From: Sphaerosporella brunnea
Taxonomy: Eukaryota > Ascomycota > Pezizomycetes > Pezizales > Pyronemataceae
DNA length: 64,000 bases
Assembly (NCBI GenBank): GCA_008704415.1
Contig: VXIS01000042.1
Coordinates: 62,001-126,000, forward strand
Direction of reading: 5' to 3'
Of the stretch, positions 23,473-35,300 are shown in pieces. Position numbers and translations under genes: made by a program. How positions within the stretch are numbered: position 1 is the first letter of the stretch; each line of letters opens with the position of its first letter. The notes beneath the pieces are model-generated. The model saw only the letters and a list, made by a program, of their open reading frames with translations, did no database searches and had not been told where the DNA came from.

Positions 23473-24001
23473 ATGACTCTCCACAACCCCAACCTCCCTT
23501 CTTCGCTGAACCGCCGTGTCCTGTCGCACAAGCGCAAGGCCGTCCGCAACAAGTCGCGCCCGCCGGCATCGCGCAGCGCCGCGACCGAGCCGATCCCAAA
23601 GATCCAGATCGCGGCAAACGTTACCCGCGGCGGTAGAGTTTCCTCTAAGAAAGCGAAGAAAAATGTGCGCAACAAGAACTATGCCCTGGAGCGCAAGAAG
23701 GAGCAGATGGCAGAGGAGCTTTTGAAGACCAAGGGAGAGGTTGAGATGACGGGTAGGTTACGTTACGTTACGTTGCGCGCGGGATGGGCAATCGGATCGC
23801 ATGCTGATGGTGGTGTGGGTAGATGCGGCGACTGCGCCGCTGTCGAAGAGACAGCAAAAGCTGGCGGAGCGTGCGGCAAAGGTCGCCCAGGCCAATGCGA
23901 AGGCGAGGGTTGCCAGTGCGGCGGAAAAGGCCGCCTCTGCGCAGAAGGCGGCCGAGAAGGCGGAGGCCGATGCGGCCATGGACGTGGATGATGATATTTA
24001 G
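23473..24001 (+). CDS. ALB1: Ribosome biogenesis protein Alb1
   Basis: Two exons (23473-23752 and 23823-24001) encode 152 residues. The intron is GTAGGT...GTAG, joining EVEMT to DAATAPLSKRQQK. The protein is very basic in its first half (SLNRRVLSHKRKAVRNKSR, then VSSKKAKKNVRNKNYALERK) and ends in an Ala/Lys/Glu coiled-coil-like segment (QKAAEKAEADAAMDVDDDI). This is the layout of Alb1, the small partner of Arx1 on pre-60S ribosomal particles exported from the nucleus. Family members conserve the N-terminal basic part and the helix after it. The start ATG follows an adenine-rich leader (cacacaATG). No irregularity seen. Confidence 0.8.
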
Positions 24002-24784
24002 GAGCGGCAGTGGGGGATATATCGGACGAATCGCACTCGTTTGGCCGAGCCATCCGTCCGTAACGACTCGACGTACAAAAGTTGTTTTAGAGGAGGAAAG
24101 GGGAAGTGCTCATACAACGGCGTTCTAAGGATTTGGTATTTGCATAATGAGGGAACGGTTTGTACCACAGATAGGCTGCTGTGCCAGGTCACCGGTGATA
24201 GATTGGCGAGATTCCCATCTCCTGAGTGTTCCACAACCCGCAGCTGGCAGATGCGGACGCATTGGTGATCGGCGACGGATAAACAGCAATCTAGGTCCTA
24301 GTCTTATCTCCGAATTCAAACAAACATTCTAGCCACCAGTGATTAAAAATATGCAGGCGGTCCTGTGTAAATTACGCGCTGTCTTTGACCGTGTAGCGTT
24401 GGAGGCAGTGAGATTTCGGAAGGGGCAGATTACCTAAGGAAATGGGTGGGGCTTGGTGGGAGTCATTCTTCATGATGCTTCGCCCGAGTGGTGTCTTCTG
24501 GGACCTTTCCCCTCCAACACAAGTCGTAAACCGAAGAGAAGGCTGTAGTGAAGCTCGAAACTCTTGTAGTTCAATCTTTAAAGAGCTACTGTACCGGGTG
24601 TTTTCTGTTCCTCTGTCCCCGGCGTGACGCCCACTTGCAAAGCCAGAGGTGGCGTACTTTTGCCAAAACCGCTCTTTTTTCGCTGACATGCGGCTCTGTT
24701 CTGCCGCCTACGGGATGTTCTGCCTGCACCGACAGGCAGGACGTGCCTCTAACGCTACTTTCTAACGTTGGTCGTGTTGATGTA
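24002..24784. other. Intergenic spacer
   Basis: No gene recognised between the Alb1 stop and the solo LTR. Frames are short and without motif content. Confidence 0.4.
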
Positions 24785-25019
24785 TGTTGGAAACTGGCTT
24801 TCTAGGCAGGACGAGTGAGGAGGATAGGACGAGTGAGATGGTGTGATTAGGGCTTGGATATCACCGAGTGATATCCAGTGAAGCTATAAGATGCATATAA
24901 GATGCAGCTAGATCAGCCTGTAAATAGTAATACAATTGCTTTTCCCATCACCATCCTACCACTTCGGCTAAGCCTCAACGCCTACACGTCAAACACTTTC
25001 AACAATATACTTCTTATCA
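24785..25019 (+). mobile_element. Solo LTR, Ty1/copia type
   Basis: A 235-bp block starts TGTTGGAAAC and ends TTCTTATCA, i.e. TG...CA ends. Inside are a TATA-like tandem (ataagatgcatataagatg), a segment atacaattgcttttcccatc and the terminal aacaatatacttcttatca, a combination familiar from LTRs of fungal copia elements. No internal gag-pol or second LTR exists nearby, so it is a solo LTR left by recombination. Flanking pentamers (atgta and tgaca) do not match, so the target duplication is lost or the ends are slightly off. It lies within 170 bases of the mL44 start and could affect its promoter. Confidence 0.6.
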
Positions 25020-25186
25020 TGACATGTTTCCTGGGTCAATCGAGTGACTCCTCGTGCTAATCTGCTGGCAAGGGTTAGGATCGCCAAGACTTCGCGGCTC
25101 TGGAAAATTGTTCCAACGTCCTCGTCCACCTTCCTTACCACCACCGGCTCGCATTTCCCACGGCCTTCGTCCCCACTGTCGGCACA

Positions 25187-26200
25187 ATGAAGCGTATACG
25201 AAGTCTTGCGGTGGTGGCTCCCCTGCTACGACCAGTAGCCATCCACAATGCATCACGGACACAGCTGCTCCGCTCAGCCTCGACAACAGCGGCATCGCCG
25301 AGCACCACCGACAGCAACAGTAGCACTCTGCTTGAACAACTACCGCCATCCCGCGACCCTCTCGCATCCGCCAAGCTCCCCGCGCTGCACGCGCGTCTAA
25401 ACCTGCACCCGAACTACCCACTGCAGACGCTTGCCCGGGCACTGGTGGACCCGAGCGCGGAGAAGGACCCCCGATTCACGAACGAGCACCTGGCGCACCT
25501 GGGCAACACGCTCACCTCCTACTTCGCCAGCGAGTACCTGATGGTGACGTACCCGCGACTACCGACGACGGTGCTGTTCGCGGCCATCGGCGCCTACGTG
25601 GGCAACAAGGCGTTCGCGGCGCTGGGGCGGGAGTGGGGAGTGGAGGCTGCGTTCGAGCCGACGGCCGACGTCGACGCGGGGCTGCTGCAGTTCAAGCGGA
25701 TGCCGCCAGGCTGGAAGGAGGGCGAGCCGGCGCGCGGCCGCACCACGCTTGAGCAGGCCATGGCCAACCTCGTGCGCTCGGTCTTTGCCGGCGTATACCT
25801 CCACGAGGGCCTCCCCGCCGCAAAGCAGTTCTTCAGGCAGCACGTTGTCTCCCGGAAACTCAGCGTCGACAAGCTCTTCAACTTTGAGCAGCCGACCAGA
25901 GAGCTGTCTCGCCTCTGCGCCCGTGAGGGCTTCGAGCCCCCCGTCGCTAGGCTGATGGCCGAGACTGGTCGTCACTCTAGGCATCCCGTCTTTGTCGTCG
26001 GTGTCTACTCCGGCGCCGAGCTGATGGGTGAGGGCCATGGTGCGTCGTTGAGTGAGGCTAGGACCAGGGCTGCTGTCGTCGCGCTCAAGGGTTGGTACCT
26101 CTACTCGCCGCTCGAGAAGGATTTGCCCAGCAAGACGGCGATGAGCAAAGATTCGAAGTTTAAGCCGGCATATATCGATCCCGGCGAGGTTATTGTTTAG
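25187..26200 (+). CDS. MRPL3: Mitochondrial large ribosomal subunit protein mL44 (MrpL3)
   Basis: Single exon, 337 residues, ATG in caca-ATGA context. The N-terminus is Arg/Ser/Ala-rich without acidic residues (MKRIRSLAVVAPLLRPVAIH), a mitochondrial targeting sequence. Residues about 60-240 are an RNase III-like fold: RFTNEHLAHLGNTLTSYFAS stands where active RNase III has the acidic ERLEFLGD signature, so catalytic residues are missing, as usual for mL44. A double-stranded RNA-binding fold follows (HPVFVVGVYSGAELMGEGHG, then ASLSEARTRAAVVALKGWYL). The protein is a structural component of the mitochondrial ribosome. A T-rich 3' flank follows. Confidence 0.9.
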   Translation: MKRIRSLAVVAPLLRPVAIHNASRTQLLRSASTTAASPSTTDSNSSTLLEQLPPSRDPLASAKLPALHARLNLHPNYPLQTLARALVDPSAEKDPRFTNEHLAHLGNTLTSYFASEYLMVTYPRLPTTVLFAAIGAYVGNKAFAALGREWGVEAAFEPTADVDAGLLQFKRMPPGWKEGEPARGRTTLEQAMANLVRSVFAGVYLHEGLPAAKQFFRQHVVSRKLSVDKLFNFEQPTRELSRLCAREGFEPPVARLMAETGRHSRHPVFVVGVYSGAELMGEGHGASLSEARTRAAVVALKGWYLYSPLEKDLPSKTAMSKDSKFKPAYIDPGEVIV

Positions 26201-27442
26201 ACTTGGGGTGTGTATCTTTGGTCTTGCTTTGTTTTTTTTCTTCTTTTTTTTCTTCGATCTTGCTTTGGTATGTGGGGGGATGGAAAGGGCGCAAAGATTT
26301 CTTCTGCATTATAACTCAGGAGGTGGAGGAGGAGGTCATGTACATTAGGGAATACCGGGCTCACGCTGTGTACAAGATTTTTTTTTCTTTTTTTTTTTGT
26401 TTTTGGTTTCATGGTTTCCATTTCAGAGCAAAAGTTCGGCTTGTTCATGAATGGATATGGATGATGATACACACTTGCACATTCTACGGTATCCCCCGCA
26501 GTATTAAAAGTGCCGAATACCTACATCACGCTAAAGTCTTATGTAACTATGTATTTGCGTTTAGAAACGCCAGGCTGCCTCAAACGTCGACGCCACAATG
26601 CGGGGAGCAGCTTTTGAAGCGAGTTCTGTTGGAAGCGGGAGGCCTAGATTAGGGGAGGGCACTGTGATTGAAGCAATAATTGAAAGTGCAAACAAACATC
26701 ACCGCCAAGCCTCGCCACATCCAAAAAAGCATCCCCGGCCGGTATCATAAAATACCGCCGTACTAGACACCATGTTCGGTAGGCGCAGTACGAGAGCCCA
26801 AATATCACTGGATATCGCGTGTTTGGTATACGGCCCAAAGGTGGAATACCAAATACCAGACTCGCCAAATGTCCACACCAGCCAAACCCCGAAGACGCCG
26901 CGGCGAACAAAAAAACCCCACCACTGGCAGCGCAACAGAACTCCCGACCGTCTGCAATAATGAACAACCCCGAGCGGGCACAACGACAACCCTGCGAAGA
27001 TGCCCTTTCTGACACCGTCGGCCCTCCTGACGGTGGCATCGTCAGCAGAGAAATGATACTACGCAATGCATTGCAACAAAAACACCGTGCCGCACCTCCA
27101 TTCTCAGCGGCGGAGAGCACACGTTGAAGAGATTTTTTTTTTTTTTACAGTCCAAAAATCTTTCGGCGCCATCACAGAAGCCTTTCGGATGCCCGCTCCA
27201 CACTTTTGGGGCACTTTGCGAATGGCGATTGATTTTGATTTTTAGTGTGAATGCAAAGCATCACGGGTAACGCTGGGAAAACACTCCTTGTGGCCGGACG
27301 GGCTTACTCGTGTTCAGAAAGTGGTGAAGACGAGCCGGGGCTACCGAACGCCTCTAGCACAAGTTCCTGGAAACTGACAGTGCCGATTGGGGACAATAAA
27401 TTCACGACTCTGTAGAGTACTGTCAGAACGAGTTTGCCTACT
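26201..27442. other. Intergenic, no supported gene
   Basis: T-rich 3' region of mL44, then mixed sequence. Overlapping frames over 26644-27127 on both strands lack recognisable domains. A T run lies at 27132-27146. This begins the roughly 15-kb gene-poor region that extends to 41.8 kb. Confidence 0.45.
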
Positions 27443-28271
27443 CGTGCCAAGGTGGTTACTACCTCACCCAAGCGGTGCACTCATGGCCACCCGCGTCTTT
27501 GACACCCAGCAATCTTCCACCATTCAATCATGCTACCTATTCAGAGGGAAGAGCCCTATTGGTCTGTAGATGCCCGGATTCAAGTGGTAATTGAGGTTCT
27601 CAGCGAGAGGGGCGAGGAAAAATCCAAATCTATGGTCGAGGACACCTGTGGCCCGAGCACTTTAGTACCCAACCTCACCATGCTCCACCCCCACCGCAAC
27701 GCATTTAAAATTTAATGGCTCGGTATAAATCGATAGAGAATCATATCATCGAAAGTATAATTCTATGGGCTCAGAAAAAAAATATATAATGGTTGTTGAA
27801 GGTGGTGGAGCGGGTCGAAAGTGGGTCAATTTGATGGGAGCCAGGCCCAAAACTTGCCAATTATGGCAAGAAATGGCTTGGTAAACTCACATATCCGGTA
27901 GTAACATGAGTGCGAGTCCATGAAGAAACCTCATCGACACCGCCGGCAGTACGCCCCTAAAACCAAAGAACACACAAAAGGACCTGTGAGTCTCAGAAAG
28001 GCCCTATTTTGATGGGGTCAAACCGAATGTCGCGACGCTCTGGGACTGTCCCCAAACCATAGATCTAGATTTGGATTTGGATTTGGATTTTCCTCGCCCC
28101 TGTCGCTGCCTCACTCACCACTTGAATCCGGGCATCTACAGACCAATAGGGCTCTTCCCTGTGAATAGGTAGCATGATTGAATGGTGATGGTGGTGGAAG
28201 ATTGCTGGGTGTCGAAGACGCGGGTGGCCATGAGTGCACCACTTGGGTGAGGTAGTAACCACCTTGGCACG
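27443..28271. repeat. Large inverted repeat (fold-back element)
   Basis: The left arm, about 27443-27635, is repeated in reverse complement at about 28056-28271. Long stretches are identical, for example ggtggttactacctcaccca, gagccctattggtctgtaga and tgcccggattcaagtgg. Differences are a few substitutions, an extra accaccatc unit and expansion of an aaatcc repeat in the right arm. The loop of about 420 bases (27636-28055) shows no coding capacity. The arms could pair into a near-200-bp hairpin. It may be a fold-back transposon, a MITE, or two inverted copies of one repeat. No target duplication was identified. Confidence 0.75.
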
Positions 28272-28859
28272 CGGCCTTACTTTGCCTTAACCTCTCTCAC
28301 ACGCTGCACCATGCATCAACGGGTGAAGAAGCGGAATTGAAGCGGAGTTGAAAAAAATAGCGTAGGCAAAAACACACTCCGATTGGCCACAGAATTTTTA
28401 GTCTTTTGCTGGTTGAACGTCTTTCAACCCACTTGAAGTCGCTCTTTTGGGTTTAACGACGGGTTGAAGTCTGGGACCGAACCATACTGGAAAGTCCCAC
28501 CCAAAAACCAGGGCACCGTAATCCCCAGCAGAACCTCAAGCCGCGCTCAACGTTTGAGAAGTCGTTCAGAGGGTTTCTCAAGCTTTCAGCCGGCACGCAG
28601 CCTTCTCATTGGCTGCTTACACTCGCACTATTTTCTTCGACTCCGAGGTTTTCAACCCACCTTGATTACCCCTATTCCCAAAGCATAACTGTTGACGCCG
28701 CATCTTTTGTGACGGGGATTCGAAGCGGCTTCTTGCGTTTTATGTATGATTGACGGGTTACTGATCGTTTTTTTCTTCTAGAAAGCCGCTGATCGTCCAC
28801 TAATGCTGGGTGGAATATGTAAACAGCCAACCAGCCAGCGGCTTAGGCACCGTCGAGAC
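28272..28859. other. Intergenic, no supported gene
   Basis: Contains several short complementary tracts around the motifs cttcaaccc and gttgaagtc (28425-28475), otherwise unremarkable. No gene seen. Confidence 0.35.
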
Positions 28860-29345
28860 ACTTAATGTTCGTTTAAGGTTGCTTTTTTTTGGCGGGGGGC
28901 TGCAAGGCATCGTGGCCGTGGGTTTCTTCGCCTGCTAACGTTGGCCTTGGCCTGCCCGGCAGGCAGAAGTATTCCCCATCGTTTTTTCCCTTTTCGTTGC
29001 AGGGTCGCGTCGTTCTTCCTGGTGTCAATTATCATTGTTCTTCAACTAGGTTCACGATGACCACTGCGCCGCCAAACAACACCTGCCCCCCCGCCCCCCC
29101 TCCTCGCCTCCGCCTGATCAAATACTGGAAGTCTGCAAGTTTCCATTTCCTTTCCCTGGTCAGCCGGTAAGTCGGAGAGTTATTGGCACGTCGTCGTCTT
29201 TGGTTTTTCGATTCCGCTCCGAGAACTGCAGCAGACATTTAGTACCGAGATACGTAATGTTCACTGAAGGTTGCTTTTTTGACTTTGGTGGCGCGGATGG
29301 GCTGTAAGGCATCGTGGGTTCTTTGGCTTGCTGGCCAGATAGGTA
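28860..29345 (+). repeat. Diverged direct repeat pair
   Basis: Two similar segments of about 75-80 bp lie about 390 bp apart, near 28860-28935 and 29250-29335. They share in order taatgttc, aaggttgctttttt, a G-rich stretch, ggctg-aaggcatcgtgg and gggtt-ctt-gcctgct type sequence. They could be ends of a short decayed LTR-like element or a simple duplication. The sequence between has no long frame. Confidence 0.5.
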
Positions 29346-32300
29346 ATAACGGGGTTTTTGTTGACAGATATATTAATTCCCGGGCTGGGGACGGACCGCT
29401 GATGGAGATGAATTGTGAGTGTAGAACACATAACCCGCCATGCCCAAAAAACAAGACCGAGTGATAATCCATGCCGAAATAGAAACGGCTATTTTCACAC
29501 TTAATTCTCTTCTTGCATCGAGAGATACTAAGCATTTACAAATTGCGCCCCCCACAGAAGTTCGAATGCTCCAGGTCCGCCGGAAAGACGATACGTCTCG
29601 CCGATCGCTTTATTGAGTTCGATAACGAGGAGGTGGCCAATTGAAGCTTTCTGGAGTCGCCGGCGGATATTGATTTGTGTAGGTACTTTATATGGCAGTG
29701 TTGATGCTGTCCGGCCGTTAAGAAAGTCGCTGCTACGTATGTACGAGTACATACGCTCTTGTGTGTGTAGCCGGGGATCGATGGGACTGTTTTTCACCGT
29801 GAGCGATCCAGGTTTCTAGTATTACATTGGAAGAGTGCTACGTACCATAGAGTGCCGCCATCCATCGTAAAGTCTCCGCGGGGCAACAGAAACAGAGAAC
29901 AGGAGTTGTATAGACAAGAGCGCAGAGCGCAGAGTATGTAGTGTGGCGGCGGGGTTGGGTGAGACAAATGTCTCAGCACGCCTAGTGGCCTGATTCTGGC
30001 CGCCCAATTAGTTAATCCGAGCCAGCCCAATGACTTTGACAGTTCGCCACAGCATCGAAGCGGTCTTCCGCTCTAGCTCGTCGCGGGAGGAAGCCACCGC
30101 AACTGTCGTCGTTTCGGAAGGCATATACCCCGCGGTTCCAACGCCCATACCTACCTATTGGCGCTGACTCTCTCGGCCAGGGGGAAACATAGGGATGTGG
30201 GGTAGCAGGGCAACCAAAAGCCGGCAGCCCAGCCCGCTCGCAGTTAACAAGTCCAACCCAACCGGTATGATCGAGAAGGAAGAAGGGGGAGGGATAGGAG
30301 AAAATGGCTCTGTGAAATTTCTAATGAAACCCTGGATTGGCGGTGAAGGGCGGACGGCAATGCAATGGGGGGAGGGAGGGGCTTCGAGCTGCCGATCAAA
30401 GTTTTCGTATCCCCCCACCGGCTATCCATGCAATCTGAAGAAACATGCTTCCATGCAACGTGAAGAAACATGCTTGTCGTGTGTTGCGAAGCCCAAACCG
30501 TTGAGTTGTCGAGGTGGTATAGTAGAAGTGCGCATACATACCTGAACTCGACGTTACAGCCGCAATAACGGTTGGGCAGCCCCGAGTCACCAACTGTACC
30601 CTGCAGAGCAATGATGTAGGAAGTAGATATGTACTCGCAGAACATCAGCATCTTCAAGCCGGCCGCAGGAGATAAAAAAAGCAAAAAGCGAAAAAATCTT
30701 GCACATGAGAGTGAATGCAGTGAGAGCCGAATCCCCTCACTGCTTCTGCCAAAACCAGAAGCTGAAACCGCAACCTCGAGGTCATACCTAGGCTATTGGC
30801 CGCCGTCACATGTGCATGCCCAGATTGCCAGGAGAGTGCACTCTGGCCCAGAATTGTCTGTGGTATCGATGTGAAGAGCGAAAGCAAAAAAAACTCACTT
30901 ACCACTTACATAGGAACTTGATTCAAGCCCGCATCATGTCGGTCTACGCCCCCCAAATGTTAGGTGAAGTTTCATCTGTTTGTGCCTGACCGTTTGTTCA
31001 TAGTCTCGACACCAATACGCTATGTAACCGCAGAAACTTTCTTTGCGGGGAATGATCTAGATTAGTTATTCATCCGTCATCGTATCGATGTCGTGAGGGG
31101 AAAAGTCACCCCGTGTGCGCCGCCGAGTCCGCAAAGTTCCCCGCAAAAAAGCAAAGAAAATGCTGTTACAGAAATGTTTTGAACAGTATCCAGAGCCGTT
31201 CCTCAACAGTGATACCAACCCCCACGGCCGGGGCTTGAGATGAGGCGAGACCGGAAACTTCTCTTGCGCCCCACTCTCGGCAACCTGCGTGTGCAAATTT
31301 CTCATCAGCTCGCAGTATTGTGGACAGCGCACGAAAAAGTACCCGTAGCGAGAGGACGGAAGTGCAAACCCGTGTGATTGGACCAAGGTAACGCAATCGC
31401 GTGGCGTGTGCTACGGAGGCGGTTGAATTTACAGATCTGTGATGAACTTACGACCGGTCTAGATGTCCAGTAATCCCCTTTCCAGCGCTTGGCGGCCCTT
31501 GCAGCAACCTCGATCGATATCGAGCCAGTGGTCGGACGCAATCGCGAGAATGCCACTGTCATGCGCGCTTGAGCAATTGACGCCCTTGTTTGCCCCTCTC
31601 ACTGGCGGACGCATTGCACCTTCTGAGCTTGTCTTTTCGTATCCTGGAGGTTGAAGCAGACCCCTCCTTTTCAAACACACTCAGCTACCGTGCCAACAAT
31701 TGGCTTCTAAACTTTCCCCCCTGCCTGGGGTTTATTGGTGATGGTGATTTATTGAATATAAATACTAAATAAGTCTTCACGGGAAAATTTCCCAACGCCA
31801 ACGGATCCGGATGTAGACATTCACATTAACCCTAACCGCTGAGATGAGTGACATTTGGAGATCAAGTGCTACATACTGCTTTAGATAAATCTACTAAAAC
31901 CGGGTCCACTGATAAGTATGCACAATGTTGCATGCATCGAAAAATGGCGCGAATGCCGAAAAACCATAACCTTGATGTGGCCTTATCCGTCAGTTGACAA
32001 CCGTGGTGTACATAGGATTCGGACAGACCGGCCTCAGGGGTAGCGGAGACAAGGAGACCTTCAGCCATGAAGGACTCCACCACGTGGCCGGACCAAGATG
32101 GGGAGATATGTCCGCCATCATGCAGTGCGAACCAAGGGTCAAAGGGGAAAGCGGGAAATGCCGGGGCATCGCAACTGCCGACCTCCAGTTTGACGAGACT
32201 CGGGGAGACGGTATCCGTGCGTTCCGTCTCAGGTCATCGGGTTATGATTCAACAACGGCGTCAACGACACCGAGGGAGATATAAATGGTCATATCAAAGA

Positions 32301-35300
32301 TCGGAGCCCTAGGCACACGCGACTCAAAACCGCTCACACAGAAAGTGACTTCGATGATCTCCAGACATCTCATTGAACATGGGTCAACCTTGCAGGAAAA
32401 CTCCATCTGACACTATACGTGTATTGAGATGGTCGATAGGAACTCTATCGGTACGTCACGCTGTCGTCGTTGGAGATATTGTGTCAACAACGTTATGGCC
32501 GACTCTGAAAGATGGAAGATGCTGATCCCCCAATCTGATGGGTTTGGAAGATTTGATTCTCATTGCCACCAATACGGCTGCGGCATAGTGTTGTCGGCAG
32601 ATGGCACTGTGCTGTATCAACTCGAATATTGCTTAGTCGCACAAGCCCTATCGGCTTTGATGTCACGAGAACTCGTCTCATTGTCCCTGTAAGCAATTTG
32701 GGCATAATTCTAGAACCAGAAGCGAACACTTCGTCCTGGGTAATGCATCTCAAGCTCAGTACTCAGTTGAATTATGGCACCTATAAGTGTCGTTAAAACA
32801 GGCCAAAGACTTGCTCCGGAATAACCAAAACACTCGCCGCGTGGAAACATCTGTCGACAGTCAGTCAGGCATTTGAGCAGCAAACATGAGCTTTCTTTGG
32901 ATACACCCAGAGAGGATGGAGATAGGTCCTTTCCCGAGTGGCATTGAGTCCGGAATGTGTGGCACTCGCACAACATGTGACAACATCATGAGTTGCATGA
33001 ATAAGTGGTTATACTTTGTTTCTGCCGTCCCGGTCCTGCAGATCCAACGACAACCAACCAAACACATCGCAACAGTAGTCTTAAAGAGCTTATCAATGTT
33101 GACAGAGAGTCGAAAATCTTGCAGCACCGGAACGCGTCACGGATACCTGCTGCTTAAGTGAGTGTACAAAACGGGATCCTGCAGTGAGAGGCGTGGCCGT
33201 TCTAGGTACATCCTTAATAAGGTAGCTTGCAGAGGTGTAACTGCTGCACTAAAACTTGACGACATGTGGGGGGAAGTACCCACTACTTCGTAACGGCATC
33301 TTGAAAAACGGCGTCAACTTTGCATCGCCCACCACACGGGTTCCCTCCGACGCTCAGCAGTGGAATGGCAGCCAACAACCCCTCTAAGGACGTCCCACAC
33401 TGCTAGCTTGAGTCCCCTGCCTCTTCTAACCGCCGTACCGAGGGCCGCCGAAGAGGTCGGGAACATCTGCAACCTAGATGCATGAGAACATCCGGCCAAG
33501 GAACTGAGAAGAATTTTTTGGTATTCCCTTATCCGTGCATCGATTTAGTGCTCCTTCTGAGAGCACTCCATATGTACCCCGTTTATTCCTGCAGCCAGTG
33601 TGTTGCTCGACGCCAGATATCTCGACCCGTTAGCATTCTGATCAAGTTTTTCCACTTCGGCCGCATGATCGATCGAAGAACCAAATGTTATCTCTCACAT
33701 TTTCTTGTGCTTTGCGAGCGAGGTATGTATTGGGGAGATGGTGAAACAGAAAATTTTGCTAAAATCCAACATACCTGGCAACCCGAGGGTTTGGAATCGC
33801 TACCACACTTGCGAGCAAACAGAAGTAGGTACATATCGGTATTGCCGACATGTGCTCTTCGCGGAGTCGCCCGCCGAAGAAGAAGCAATCACCAGCTTCG
33901 GCATGTACATGAGCTGTGAATAGAGTGCAGGGCTTTTGAGTGGAAGACAGTGATCCGTCCAACGAAAGGCGCATTCATTGCGAATGCTCCGATCGAGATG
34001 GTGGATAACATCACCAATACCACAGGGATTATTCAATCAGATACTCTCAGTGGACTTCTCTGACGGATCGAAAACGAAACAACGTGAAGCTGATGTCCGT
34101 GGGTGACCTCGAGCGATTGGTTAGGTTATTCTAGTGGTATGTGCTGTCCCGCATTCACAACGTATCCCCCGTCTCCATCCGAGTTGCAATGCTGAAAGGA
34201 GTATAGGTGAAACGTGGATTGAGATATTTTCACGGCCATGGCTTTTATTCACCGGTGAAGCGGCTGCAATGGTCTGCACTCGCGGTGCCGTCAATGGACA
34301 CCGAGCTGATGTCGGCGAGTTGGTGCGGGATGTATTGACCATGTCCCCGAGCCACATGGCTTTCAGTATCATGCTGAATAGCTCGGAATGGTGGAATGGT
34401 TCCCTGAAGTGGGTGGACAAGTCGAGCTCCTTGGCCTGATGCGCCTCAATCGATCGGGTAGTGAAGACCCTCCAACCACCAGCTGCGCGGCTTGGGCTTT
34501 GCTCGGACCTGCGATAACGACCCGTGCCACACAACGAGGCATAGAGGTCTAGGGTGTGAAGAGTAATATTGCTTGTAACCTCGATTATAGTCGCGTGGGA
34601 TATATGAGTCGCTGTTGTAAAACCCACGCTCGTATTTTGTCTTTATTCATCATGCACCTGCCCAAGCTGCAAGGCGTAAATGAGCCAACGGTCAACGCAG
34701 TGCTACCGCCTAACCCGATCTCGTTTGTTTCTTCATTTGGACGTATTATCATTAAAGGCCGTTTGTTAACGTTGCCGTTGGCTTCACCTGACAGACTCTG
34801 TGGAGTCAAGCAGGTAGAGCTTTGGCCGTTGCCAGGAAAAGGGAAAATTTTCAGGCCCCTTGGCATCGCTTTATAACAAGCCGAGAACCAAGCACGGCGG
34901 CGCATATGTAAACATTAGGGCTTGCGGATTTACCCCAGATACTCCACTGACTCTGTGCTCAATGTTTGGCGCTTGTTCTGGGCTCAGTCAAGCGCGTTGG
35001 AGCAAACAAACAACAAACAACCTGCGGCTTTGTCCTGTACGTATCACGCCAGGCACCGTCTGATTCACAGTTAGTGTAGACAACCAAGCCCCACTTCCAA
35101 ACGCTGTCCCGTTCTGGCCTATGTAAACAGTCAAAATGAACTGATAATTTGCCGGACAGGCATCAAGCCTTCGCAGAAGCACATACCCACCTATAGCCTT
35201 CGGCCAGCTGCCAGTGGCTCGTGATACAACCACATCTCCAAGTCTTTTTTGCCAGAGGTGAAAGAATTGTGGGCGAATGAGAATGCGCTTTGTTCTTAGA

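Noticed and set aside
31826..31842. Telomere-like word ttaaccctaacc
   Set aside because: Only a single unit and a half, not a tandem array, and it is internal.
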